Shown piece by piece: positions 1-7,334 of a stretch of 16,717 bases of DNA. The notes under the pieces were generated by a model. That model ran no database searches. It was not told where the DNA came from and saw only the letters and a program-made list of their open reading frames with translations. The DNA comes from Verrucomicrobiota bacterium. Its GTDB lineage: Bacteria > Verrucomicrobiota > Verrucomicrobiia > Limisphaerales > AV2. The position numbers and the translations under genes are program-made. The stretch is from the NCBI GenBank assembly GCA_003219345.1, contig QHOP01000098.1, positions 1-16,717 on the forward strand. The letters are read 5' to 3'. How positions within the stretch are numbered: the first letter of the stretch is position 1; every line of letters starts with the position of its first letter.

Positions 1-437
1 AAGACCGCGGCGACGATCCTCAACAATTGACTGCGGTGATCCAGGTTGAACTCGGCAGGGACGTCTCGAAGAAGCCGGTGACACTCCTTGGCCAGCGCGC
101 TGGACGCCGGAAACAACTTATCCCCTTTGAAACCTTCAAGGACGCTCTGGAGCCGACATATCTCACTGCTCGCAAACAGAGGAAACAGGTGTTCCAGACA
201 AATGGAAAAGCTCTGAAAAAGCAGCTCGCCTTGGCCGGAGACACAAAGCCTGCCTCCCCACCCCGCAGCCAGTGCAAGAACATCTCCGGGTATAAGACAC
301 TCGGCAACCTGTTCGCGGACGCATCTTCCCGCACCTCGCTTCGGGAAGACAAAAGAAAGTCCCTGACCGTCAGCGATCCATTCCTCACCGGACTTGAGGC
401 GAACCGATCTCAGAGTCAGATAGTTCTGGGCAAGCAC
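1..437 (-). CDS. Probable AraC-type transcriptional regulator, N-terminal part (runs off left edge)
   Basis: An open minus-strand frame runs from a GTG at 435-437 to the window edge, about 145 codons with no stop. The start is set by a strong ribosome binding site, AAGGAG on the minus strand, 7 bases before the GTG; there is no ATG start. The visible protein contains a cupin-like stretch (WIADGQGLSFVFPKRGAG then LIPGDVLALAAG), then SICLEHLFPLFASSEICRLQ, and later AEFNLDHRSQLLRIVAAV. I remember this pattern from the sensor half of a verrucomicrobial AraC family whose helix-turn-helix domain lies in the C-terminal half, which would be outside the window. The family call therefore rests on the N-terminal half only. 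The overlapping frames on both strands look like shadows, because their translations show no domain logic. The gene is transcribed away from the BY-kinase gene, with a 373-base divergent spacer. Confidence 0.5.
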   Translation of the reverse strand, partial: MLAQNYLTLRSVRLKSGEEWIADGQGLSFVFPKRGAGRCVREQVAECLIPGDVLALAAGWGGRLCVSGQGELLFQSFSICLEHLFPLFASSEICRLQSVLEGFKGDKLFPASSALAKECHRLLRDVPAEFNLDHRSQLLRIVAAV

Positions 438-810
438 TTCGTGTCTCCTTGACGTTGAGGGAGAACTGCATAGCTCCCGGACTGAATCTGCTTGGCAAAC
501 GCTTCGCGCCGGTCAGTTCGCTGCCTCTTTTCCGCTACACGAACCTACTTCGCTCCGATTCTGCGTTGCGCGCCTATCGGGAGGGGGTACGGAACAGGAT
601 TCCGAGAGATCGTACAGACACGCGGTCTCCTGTGCTTTTCTATAACCCTTAAGTCGCGAATTCTTGCGTGAACTTTTGTGCAACCCATCAGTTCACCGGG
701 AAAAGTATCCTTGACCCGAAAGCTTATTTCCTGTAACTAAGAACTGACATCCGTCTCGAGCTCGAGCTGGGCGATTTGGTTTTCGTCCCAAGCCGGGCAT
801 TCAACGTCTA
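438..810. other. Non-coding divergent intergenic region
   Basis: This spacer separates the AraC-like gene (minus strand) from the BY-kinase gene (plus strand). One 67-codon plus-strand frame (449-652) fits inside, but it has no recognisable domain or ribosome binding site and I regard it as chance. The spacer is more AT-rich near 640-745 than the flanking genes, as expected of a promoter region. It holds TATAAC at 641-646, a TTGACC box at 711-716, and a perfect 12-base palindrome, CTCGAGCTCGAG, at 755-766. The palindrome lies 44 bases before the BY-kinase start and could be an operator or simply chance. Confidence 0.6.
711..739 (+). promoter_or_regulatory. Weak candidate promoter for the BY-kinase gene
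   Basis: TTGACC (711-716) matches five of six bases of the sigma-70 -35 consensus and is followed 17 bases later by TAACTA (734-739), which matches the -10 consensus poorly. If used, it would give a leader of about 65 bases containing the CTCGAGCTCGAG palindrome. The call depends almost wholly on the -35 box and the AT-rich setting. Confidence 0.25.
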
Positions 811-3063
811 ATGGAGACGAAGATTTTACCGCGGCAGTATCCCAACTACCCCGTTTATCGCTATCCGCAACCCGGCCCGGAAGGCAGGGGCGGACCCTCG
901 CGTTTTGTGCGTTACCTGTGGCGGCACTGGTGGCTGCCGGCCCTGACGACCGGGACCGCCCTTTGCCTCGTGGGTTTCTACGTGCTGAGCCGGCCGCAGG
1001 CGTATGTCTCCCAAGCCAGCCTTTGGGTGAGCGGCAAGGTTAATTTGCCTGAAGGCGTTTCGTACAGCGAGGAACTGCAGTTCTTTTTTGGCACCCAGAT
1101 CGAACTGCTCCAGAGCGAGAACCTGCAAGCGCGCGCCACCAACCGGCTGGCATCTCTCACGCCGGAATTGAAATGTGTTCCCGTGGAACTCCGTATCCGC
1201 CCCACACCCGGGACAGCCGTCATCGTCCTGGAAGTTTCCGGTCCCGAACCGGCCTACACACAGGCATTCCTCGATGCGTTGGTGGACGAATACTTCGTCT
1301 ACCGCAAGGAGGTCCGCACGGCCAGCTCGGGTGATGCCCTGAATTCCCTGACGCGCGAACTGGAGAAACAAGAGAACCAACTGAAGGCCGCGCAGGACCA
1401 GTTGTTGGCCGACCAGCGTGACACGAGCCTGGCGATGCTCCAGGAACAAAACAACAGCGCCAGCTCCTATCTTGCCAGACTTACGTTGCAACAGGCCGAC
1501 CTCAGAATGGAATGCCAGATGCTTGAATCGATGACCGCCGATCGATCCCACGGGAGCGAAGGCAGTGAACCCGCTCCGGGCGGAGCGTTGGATACTTCCG
1601 ACCCCGCCTCAGCCCGCACTCCCGACTATCTGAGCGCCCGGCAGCGCGTGGAAATGCTGAATCGGGACCGGGACGAACTCGCGCGCTACCTGCAGCCGCA
1701 GCACCCGAAGATCCAGAAGTTAAACGAGGAGATCGCGCGCGCGGAGGAGCTGCTCGGCGTGTTCCACAGGGAAAATCGCGACCAACGGGCGGCTTCCCGG
1801 CAATCGGTCCTGCAGAAACTCGAGACGGTGAATGACTCGATCAAGGAATGGGAACAGAAGGTTCGCGAAACCAGCCAACGTCTGGCCGACATCGAGCGCC
1901 ACCGCCTCGATGTCCAGCGGGCCCAGGGCAGCTATGATCGCCTCCACAATACGTTGCAGGGTCTTGACCTCAATCACAACCTGGACCAGGAGCTGGTCAC
2001 CAGGATGCAGGGCTCTTCGGTCGCCGCCGCCAAACCACGGGGCCTGCTCGGCATGCTGGGCGGCGCCAGCCTGGCCGGACTCGCTCTGGGGCTGGCGCTG
2101 CTTTACTTTCTCGAAAGCAGCGACGATCAGTTCAACTCGATCGCCGAGTTCGCCGATCGCTTCCCGCAGGAGGAGATGCTGGGCCAGGTGCCTCGGGTAC
2201 GGCGTGAGCGCCGAACCGGCTTGGTCCGATTGGTTGAGCCGCACGACCATCGCCACGCCTTTGCTGAATCGTTGCGTAACCTGCGTTCCTCGCTCATCCT
2301 GATGGCCTGCAGCGGCCATCGGCCCAAAGTGCTCCTGATCACCAGTGCCGTCCCCGGCGAAGGCAAATCAACCGTCGCGATCAATCTGGCTCTCGCGCTG
2401 GCGTTCACCGGCGCCCGCGTCCTGCTCGTCGACGGCGACCTGCGACGCGGCGCTCTTGACGGTCAACTGGGTCTGGCCGGTGAGACCGGGCTCGCCGAGT
2501 TGCTCACCCACGAGCCCGTATTCAAAGGGGACAAGGATTCCGCCGTTCAGCTCATGATCCAAACCCTCTCACAGAAGGCAATCCGCTCGAATTCGGCCCT
2601 GAGACCGGACGACGCGCGCCTCCTGAAAGATACGATCGACCAGCTCGACGAAATCATGGCCCGACGGGTGCAGAAGACGATGCTGCAGACGTCTGTGCCC
2701 AATTTGTTCTTCATTCCGAGCGGCAGGTTCGCGGACAATGCCGGCGAACTCTTCCTCAGCCCAAGCACAGGGGCCTTCCTCAGGCAGATGCGCGACCGGT
2801 TCGACTTCGTGGTGTTGGACAGCGCGCCCGTGTTGGCGGCGGATGACACCCCAAGCCTGGCGTCGAGCGCCGATGGCGTGATCTTCGTGGCGCGGAACCG
2901 GTTCACCCGCGCCAAGCTGGCGGCCAAGGCCCTCGAGATGTTGCGACAGCGCCAGGCGAAGGTTGTCGGCCTGGTCTATAACTGTGAGTCAGTCCATTCG
3001 CGCGACAATTATTGCTACAAGTACAAGGAATATTACGGCGACAAGCGCCGCAGCGCTGCCTGA
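811..3063 (+). CDS. Wzz/BY-kinase: polysaccharide chain-length determinant fused to bacterial tyrosine kinase
   Basis: This is a 750-residue inner-membrane protein of the Wzc/CpsCD type, which controls polymerisation and export of exopolysaccharide or capsule by cycles of tyrosine autophosphorylation. Transmembrane helix 1 is at about residues 41-60, followed by a Wzz domain with a long periplasmic coiled coil (about 175-400). A second, Gly/Leu-rich helix lies at about 410-433. The cytoplasmic kinase has the activating helix ESLRNLRSSL (486-495), Walker A in VPGEGKST (514-521), Walker A' in VLLVDGDLRR (537-546) and Walker B in FDFVVLDSAP (664-673). The C-terminus carries a cluster of five tyrosines (Y734, 736, 738, 741, 742), the usual autophosphorylation tail. 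Between Walker A' and LFFIPSG (632-638) lie about 85 residues where Wzc has about 45, so there is an insertion of roughly 40 residues. No Wza, Wzx, Wzy or glycosyltransferase gene is visible nearby. No Shine-Dalgarno is seen before the ATG. Confidence 0.93.
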   Translation: METKILPRQYPNYPVYRYPQPGPEGRGGPSRFVRYLWRHWWLPALTTGTALCLVGFYVLSRPQAYVSQASLWVSGKVNLPEGVSYSEELQFFFGTQIELLQSENLQARATNRLASLTPELKCVPVELRIRPTPGTAVIVLEVSGPEPAYTQAFLDALVDEYFVYRKEVRTASSGDALNSLTRELEKQENQLKAAQDQLLADQRDTSLAMLQEQNNSASSYLARLTLQQADLRMECQMLESMTADRSHGSEGSEPAPGGALDTSDPASARTPDYLSARQRVEMLNRDRDELARYLQPQHPKIQKLNEEIARAEELLGVFHRENRDQRAASRQSVLQKLETVNDSIKEWEQKVRETSQRLADIERHRLDVQRAQGSYDRLHNTLQGLDLNHNLDQELVTRMQGSSVAAAKPRGLLGMLGGASLAGLALGLALLYFLESSDDQFNSIAEFADRFPQEEMLGQVPRVRRERRTGLVRLVEPHDHRHAFAESLRNLRSSLILMACSGHRPKVLLITSAVPGEGKSTVAINLALALAFTGARVLLVDGDLRRGALDGQLGLAGETGLAELLTHEPVFKGDKDSAVQLMIQTLSQKAIRSNSALRPDDARLLKDTIDQLDEIMARRVQKTMLQTSVPNLFFIPSGRFADNAGELFLSPSTGAFLRQMRDRFDFVVLDSAPVLAADDTPSLASSADGVIFVARNRFTRAKLAAKALEMLRQRQAKVVGLVYNCESVHSRDNYCYKYKEYYGDKRRSAA

Positions 3064-3228
3064 GGACCACCTGCGGACTGCGCAACACCTTAAAAGTCGT
3101 ACAAACCGAACGCCCTGATTTCAAACAGCGCGCCCTGACTTGATGAGGCCTGCACCTGTCGCATTGACGCGGCGTGAACTATTAGTTTGCCTGCCCGGTG
3201 CAAAAAGTTCATAGATCGAAGGAGGACT

Positions 3229-3546
3229 ATGGAAGCATTCCAAGCCAGCCGGTGGACAAAAGGCAATTTTCTCTTTCCCACGGTCATCGAAGTCAGCGAA
3301 AAGGCCGTGGTGCGGCGCAAACGCTCCTGGTTCAGTCGGGACGAAATCAGCATCAGCGTTCAAAAAATCGCCTCGGTTCATGTAAAAACCGGACTGATCT
3401 GGGCGGACATTCTGATCGAGTCTTCGGGCGGCACGGACCCATTGGCCAGCCACGGCCACAGCAAAGCGGACGCCCGCCGCGTCAAGGAACTGATCGAAGA
3501 TTATCAGGCCAGGCCGGTGACCGAGGAAGAGCACGGGCAGAAATAA
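3229..3546 (+). CDS. Small PH-domain-like protein
   Basis: This encodes 105 residues from the ATG at 3229. That start was chosen because AAGGAGG (3219-3225), the clearest ribosome binding site in this part of the window, sits directly before it, and because the homologous-looking part begins with MEAFQASRW. An in-frame start further upstream at 3187 would add 14 residues but lacks such a site. The sequence reads as alternating beta strands (FPTVIEVSEKAVVRRKRSW, ISISVQKIASVHVKTGLIWADILIESSGG) followed by a C-terminal helix (KADARRVKELIEDYQA). This is the fold pattern of bacterial PH-like domains: a strand with I..IASV.V, a Gly-rich turn, and a final amphipathic helix. It has no signal peptide or membrane segment. 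Its function is unknown. It appears to be a single-gene unit ending in a terminator hairpin. Confidence 0.65.
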   Translation: MEAFQASRWTKGNFLFPTVIEVSEKAVVRRKRSWFSRDEISISVQKIASVHVKTGLIWADILIESSGGTDPLASHGHSKADARRVKELIEDYQARPVTEEEHGQK

Positions 3547-3564
3547 ACCTGCGGGAGTTAATTC

Positions 3565-3591
3565 GTTTCGCGACGATCCAGCGAAACTTTT
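3565..3591 (+). terminator. Intrinsic terminator-like hairpin
   Basis: A perfect 7-base stem GTTTCGC (3565-3571) and GCGAAAC (3581-3587) with a 9-base loop is followed at once by TTTT (3588-3591). It begins 19 bases after the stop codon of the PH-like gene and lies between that gene and the convergent transporter remnant. It would end plus-strand transcription. The short T-run makes its strength uncertain. Confidence 0.55.
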
Positions 3592-3668
3592 CAGGAGGCG
3601 AAACAGGCCCATTAGTGCGCCGACGCGGACGCGCCCGTCTCTTGCGGCCGCACCTTGAAAAAAGGCAG

Positions 3669-4849
3669 TCAGTGAGCCGGTGCCGGGACTCCTTCCACTT
3701 TTGCTTCTGCCTGGTGAGGAGGGTTAAACAAAGCCATCAGCAGGACCGCCGCGACAACCGCCATTCCAGTTGGAATGAGGAAGAGAGTCTGGTAATCGAT
3801 CACATCGCCGTTCTTGAATTTGCCTTCGAGCTGCGGCCAGATGATACCGGCAACGAATGGTCCCGCGCCCAGAATCAAAAAGTTGAACAAACCTTGTGCG
3901 CTGGAACGCGCGTCCTTGGGGAAAAACTCATCCACAAAGATATAAACTGTAGCGAAGAAAAACGCGTAGCAGATACCGTGAAGAATCTGCACGAAGATGA
4001 TGAGTCCCGGGTATTGTGGAAAGAATGCATAAACGGCGAACCGCGCCGCATGCCCGAGGATGCCGAGGATCATCGTCTTTTTCCAACCCAGCCGTTTGAG
4101 GACAACCCCCAGAATCGCCATGGTGCCGATTTCGGCAACCTGACCGATACTCATGGCCGGCATGATCCATTTTGGTTCGAGCTTGACGCCGTTTTCAAGG
4201 AAGCCACCGGTCATGATGAAGTAGCCCATGTGGATCGTCGCATCAATGAACGTGACAATGAACAGGACCAGGATAAAAGGCTTCTTGAGCATAGACAATG
4301 CTTCCAGCCAGGCAAGCTTTTGCACCCCTTCGGTGGCGCGCTTCGGCGGCGTATGTGGGAGCGTCAGGCTGAAAGCAGCCAACACAAACGAGACTATACC
4401 AGCCAGGATAAAGATCCACGCCTTGGCCTCCTGGGCTTCGACACCCTGTTTGCTTCCCAACAGGAAGAACAACGGCCACGCGGCGGCAATCCATCCGATA
4501 GTTCCGCCCATGCGAATGATGCCAAATTCCTTCTGCGGGTCTTTGATGTGAGCGAAAGCAATTGAGTTTGCGATGGAAATCGTCGGTACATAGAACAGCG
4601 AGTGCCGCCTCCAAGCAGATGACTTACGGCCATAAATTTCTCCGCAGCAAAATTGCGATCCGCGAACTGATTGCTGAAAAACATCGCGGTGATCGATGCA
4701 ATAGCGAACGCATTGTTCACCCAGGTTCTCTGCCAGTCGTCAAAATGGAGGAACTGCATATAGCTGTTGATCAGCGGCAGCCAGGCGCCCCAGACCAACA
4801 GTTCGAGGACCATCATGAGGAATAGTTTGAAGCGGGTCGCTTTGTTCAT
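3669..4849 (-). pseudogene. Broken MFS transporter of the nucleoside:H+ symporter (NupG-like) type
   Basis: The N-terminal part reads in frame from ATG at 4849 to about 4607: FLMMVLELLVWGAWLPLI, then FFSNQFADRNFAAEKFMAVSHLLGG. This is typical of the first two helices of Nuc_H_symport proteins. The rest reads in a different frame from about 4604 to the TGA at 3669: HSLFYVPTISIANSIAFAHI, then MGGTIGWIAAAWPLFFLLG, and the remaining helices to a normal C-terminus. In this family about 20 residues (helix 3) lie between LLGG and the .L.Y.PT motif; here only two bases remain. The gene therefore seems to have lost roughly 50-65 bases and shifted frame. As written, translation from 4849 gives a 151-residue protein whose second half is out of frame. 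A second start at 4511 would give a 280-residue fragment. A long plus-strand frame over the same region is a shadow. An assembly error cannot be excluded. Confidence 0.8.
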
Positions 4850-4922
4850 AGGCGTGATTTCAGGCGGAGGTTATGGGAAGGACACGGCGGTGGCAAGCAA
4901 AGAGCGCGTTGCCGCGTTGTTG

Positions 4923-5015
4923 GTTGTCCGTGGTCCGTTCTTTTCGAGCGTCTGAGGCGTCCAGCACCGTCTCAACGTCCCACAACTGACGACCTGCAAC
5001 TGACCACTGACAACC
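4923..5015. repeat. Inverted pair of degenerate heptamer-type repeats
   Basis: The left arm is GGTTGTCCGTGGTCCGTTC (4923-4941). The right arm, read on the minus strand, is GGTTGTCAGTGGTCAGTTG (5015-4997). They match at 16 of 19 positions. Each arm contains two tandem heptamers of the form GTCmGTG/GTCmGTT. The pair lies in the divergent spacer between the transporter remnant and the DUF1802 gene and could fold into a hairpin with a 55-base loop. Confidence 0.6.
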
Positions 5016-5026
5016 CACCCGACAGA

Positions 5027-5055
5027 TTGCCAAACGAGTTCGATCCGCTTAACCT
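5027..5055 (+). promoter_or_regulatory. Candidate promoter abutting the DUF1802 start
   Basis: TTGCCA (5027-5032, five of six to consensus), a 17-base spacer, then TAACCT (5050-5055, three of six). Only six bases separate the second box from the ATG at 5062, so a transcript from here would begin at or next to the start codon. No Shine-Dalgarno is present, which is consistent with a leaderless message. The -10 match is weak. Confidence 0.3.
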
Positions 5056-5061
5056 GTCGTC

Positions 5062-5685
5062 ATGCGTATCGGGTTCAAAGAATGGGCCGTGGTGGTGGAT
5101 GCGCTGGGGCGCGGCGAGCAAATCGTCATCCTGCGCAAGGGCGGCATCAGCGAAGGGCCCGGCGGGTTCCAGGTCGAGCATCCGCAGTTTCTGCTTTTTC
5201 CAACGCTCTATCATCAGCAGCGGGAGAGTGTGGTCCCGTCGGCCCAGGCGCGGTTCGATAAGATCGCCCCGAAATTTCCCGGCAAGGACAGGGTGCTCTG
5301 CGAATTCTTCTGCGAAGTCGCCGCCTGTCAACGGCTCGATTCACTGGCGGCGGCCGAGCGGTTGCGCGGCCAGCATATCTGGCGCGACGAAGTAATCGCT
5401 CAACGCTTCCATTGGGGAAGGGAAAGAAACATTCATGCGCTGGCTGTGCGCGTGTTTCGTCTGCCGCGCGTGGCCGAGCTGGCTATGCTCGAAAGCTACG
5501 GCGGCTGCAAATCGTGGATTGAATTGGAGAAGGAAATCGACACGAGCGGCGCCGCGCCGGTGTTGTCGGACGAACAATTTGCGCACAAATTGAACGCGTT
5601 TGGAGAGGCTCTGGAACTCACGCGGCCCGCGCGAGTGCAGAAACGGAGTCTTGGAGCAGCGGGCTCAGGGAGCCATGCAAATTGA
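5062..5685 (+). CDS. DUF1802 family protein
   Basis: This is a 207-residue soluble protein. The N-terminus (GFKEWAVVVDALGRGEQIVILRKGGISEG) is followed by GGFQVEHPQFLLFPTLYHQQ (35-53), the signature block of DUF1802: FKEWAVV, ILRKGGI, a Gly-rich turn and a conserved FxLFPTxxHQ. The later part (RLRGQHIWRDEVIAQRFHWG, then IHALAVRVFRLP) also fits the family. No catalytic function is established for it, and I do not assign one. It starts at ATG 5062 with no Shine-Dalgarno. It is the first gene of a co-directional series and lies 86 bases before maf, with which it may be co-transcribed. The last 20 residues are low-complexity and probably disordered. Confidence 0.82.
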   Translation: MRIGFKEWAVVVDALGRGEQIVILRKGGISEGPGGFQVEHPQFLLFPTLYHQQRESVVPSAQARFDKIAPKFPGKDRVLCEFFCEVAACQRLDSLAAAERLRGQHIWRDEVIAQRFHWGRERNIHALAVRVFRLPRVAELAMLESYGGCKSWIELEKEIDTSGAAPVLSDEQFAHKLNAFGEALELTRPARVQKRSLGAAGSGSHAN

Positions 5686-5771
5686 CGCTGCAAATGCCGG
5701 TCTCAAGAATCCAATACTCCAACCGGAGCCGGTCAACGGTTCGCGGGTACGCACGCCCGGCCGGTGATTGA

Positions 5772-6338
5772 ATGAGCCTGCCACGCCTGATCCTCGCTTC
5801 GGGTTCGCCGCGCCGCGCGGAAATACTGCGTGAGATGGGACTGAAGTTTCGCGTTGTGCCGAGCGATGTGCCGGAGGTGCACCGCGAACAACTGACCGCG
5901 CGCGAGCTTTGTCAGCTCAACGCCTATCGCAAGGCGCGCGCGGTTGCGAAACAGATTCCTGATGCCCTCGTGCTTGGCGCGGACACACTCGTATGCGCGG
6001 GCACGCAATTGTTTGGCAAACCGACCAGTCTGGCGCAGGCGGAGCAGATGCTCGAACAACTCCAGGGCCGCACGCATCAGGTCGTCACGGGCGTGTGCCT
6101 GATTCACTTGCGCCGCTTTCGCCAGAAAATTCTCGCCGAGACCTCGCAGGTGACGTTTCGTCCGCTGAACGCGAAGCAAATCCGCTATTACCTCAGCGCC
6201 GTCGATCCGTTGGACAAAGCAGGCGCCTACGCGATTCAGGAGAAGGGTAACCTGATCGTCCAAAAAGTCGCGGGTTCCTATTCCAATGTCGTCGGTCTGC
6301 CGATGGAGCGGCTGAAAGCGGAGCTGGCGGCGTGGTGA
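5772..6338 (+). CDS. maf: Maf-like nucleoside triphosphate pyrophosphatase (probable dTTP/UTP type)
   Basis: This 188-residue cytosolic house-cleaning enzyme hydrolyses non-canonical or excess nucleoside triphosphates to the monophosphate and pyrophosphate. The family motif ILASGSPRRAEIL (7-19) is complete. The catalytic aspartate lies in VLGADTLV (67-74, D71), GKPTSLAQAEQML (82-94) is conserved, and KAGAYAIQEKG (149-159) forms the rest of the pocket. The Arg in SPRR, the Thr after the catalytic Asp and the Gln in YAIQ are the residues associated with the YhdE-like dTTP/UTP-specific branch, so that specificity is more likely than the YceF (m7GTP) type. Length is normal. The ATG at 5772 has no Shine-Dalgarno. 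The gene ends directly against a paired hairpin repeat that separates it from the Mla permease. Confidence 0.95.
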   Translation: MSLPRLILASGSPRRAEILREMGLKFRVVPSDVPEVHREQLTARELCQLNAYRKARAVAKQIPDALVLGADTLVCAGTQLFGKPTSLAQAEQMLEQLQGRTHQVVTGVCLIHLRRFRQKILAETSQVTFRPLNAKQIRYYLSAVDPLDKAGAYAIQEKGNLIVQKVAGSYSNVVGLPMERLKAELAAW

Positions 6339-6340
6339 TT

Positions 6341-6420
6341 GGGAGCGCCGAACTCCGCTTCGGCGCAAAAGGAAGCAACGCGCTGTCTCGTTTCCGCGCC
6401 GAAACAAAGTTCGACGCTCC
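6341..6420. repeat. Paired inverted hairpin repeat (REP/BIME-like)
   Basis: Two copies of one hairpin unit face each other. Unit 1 has stem GCGCCGAA (6345-6352) and TTCGGCGC (6359-6366) around a 6-base loop. Unit 2 has GCGCCGAA (6396-6403) and TTCGACGC (6410-6417) around a 6-base loop, with one mismatch. Unit 2 on the minus strand starts GGAGCGTCGAACTTTG, which resembles GGAGCGCCGAACTCCG at the start of unit 1. About 29 bases separate the stems. The pair fills the gap between the maf stop and the mlaE ATG. Confidence 0.75.
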
Positions 6421-6434
6421 GTTGCGCGGGTTCG

Positions 6435-7334
6435 ATGAAATCAGTTTTTGACCCGGCGCGCCAAAAAATCTACCTTCCCGCCGTGGAAAGCAGCAGCGCC
6501 AATCCGCCGGACGTGGAGCGCGCCCCGCCAGCGCCGTTCCCATTTCGGTTTCTTGATGCCGTCGGTCGCAACATCATTCGCTTCATCCAGACCGCGCAAG
6601 GGTTGATCGCGTTCACGTTGATTACGCTCGGGGTGGCGGTTACGAAATTCAACACTTCCTCGCGGCTCATTCATCCGCTGATCCGCTCGCAAATTTTCCG
6701 GGCCGGCTTGCAACTGCTGCCGATGATCAGTTTTCTGGCGTGCGCGCTCGGATTGATGATTATCGGGCAGATGGTCGCGCTGCTCACGCGGGTGGGCGCG
6801 CAGAGTCTGGCCGGTACCGTGATGGTCACGGTGGTGGTGCGTGAACTCGGCCCGCTCGCTGCGGCGCTGCTCGTGCTGGCGCGGGCCGGCGCCGCGTACG
6901 TCATCGAACTGGGCACTTCGCGTGCGCTGGGCGAAGTGGAAGCGTTGGAAGCGCTCTGTATTGACCCGATTCATTACCTCGTCATTCCTCGCATGGTTGG
7001 TTTGGCGCTGGCGATTTTTTCGCTCACGGTTTATTTCATCATTGTCGCCCTGGTCAGCGGCTATTTATTCGCGTTCGTGCAGGACGTGCCGCTGTTGCCG
7101 GGCGATTACTTCAAACAACTGGCGGTGGCGCTGACGTGGGAGGACTTCGCGTTGCTGGCGCTGAAAACCTGCGGCTTCGGCGTCATCATTACCGTGGTGA
7201 CCTGCTTCCAGGGGCTGGCGCAACCGCTCCGGCTGGAGCAGGTCTCGGGCGCGACGACGCGGGCCGTCGTCCAGAGCGTCGTGGCCTGCGTATTGCTGGA
7301 TGTGCTCTTCATCATCGTTTACCTCGTGATGTGA
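6435..7334 (+). CDS. mlaE: MlaE-type ABC transporter permease (lipid transport)
   Basis: This 299-residue inner-membrane permease belongs to the MlaE/YrbE family and is the channel subunit of MCE-type phospholipid transporters. The amphipathic interface helix (about 38-55, FRFLDAVGRNIIRFIQ) is followed by hydrophobic segments at about 58-70, 95-117, 129-153, 188-215, 238-260 and 278-298. The family hallmark VVVRELGPLAAALLVLARAG (133-152) is present, followed by the coupling region IELGTSRALGEVEALEALCIDP. I start it at ATG 6435. A TTG at 6339 is also in frame but would translate through the inverted repeat and add 32 residues of no family character. The stop overlaps the next gene's GTG start by three bases (7331-7334), suggesting translational coupling with the ATPase. 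There is a Pro-rich stretch before the first helix (23-37). Confidence 0.92.
   Translation: MKSVFDPARQKIYLPAVESSSANPPDVERAPPAPFPFRFLDAVGRNIIRFIQTAQGLIAFTLITLGVAVTKFNTSSRLIHPLIRSQIFRAGLQLLPMISFLACALGLMIIGQMVALLTRVGAQSLAGTVMVTVVVRELGPLAAALLVLARAGAAYVIELGTSRALGEVEALEALCIDPIHYLVIPRMVGLALAIFSLTVYFIIVALVSGYLFAFVQDVPLLPGDYFKQLAVALTWEDFALLALKTCGFGVIITVVTCFQGLAQPLRLEQVSGATTRAVVQSVVACVLLDVLFIIVYLVM

Noticed and set aside
27..652. Plus-strand reading frames of 141 and 67 codons at the left edge, and a 122-codon minus-strand frame at 20-388
   Set aside because: They lie over or beside the minus-strand GTG-started frame, which alone shows a strong ribosome binding site and regulator-like sequence. The others show no domain logic.
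3600..3668. T-run (CCTTTTTTC on the minus strand) just after the MFS remnant as an intrinsic terminator
   Set aside because: Only a 4-base stem can be drawn before the T-run, which is too weak to call.
3198..4565. 455-codon plus-strand open frame
   Set aside because: It overlaps the PH-like gene and runs antisense to the MFS transporter remnant. Its sequence is Arg/Gln/His-rich with no fold pattern. It is a shadow frame of GC-rich DNA.
6339..6434. TTG at 6339 as the start of the MlaE permease
   Set aside because: It would translate the inverted repeat into 32 residues without family character. The ATG at 6435 gives a normal-length permease.
7136..7330. Upstream extension of the MlaF-like frame inside mlaE
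   Set aside because: This part is an out-of-frame reading of the mlaE coding sequence. The GTG overlapping the mlaE stop is the sensible start.
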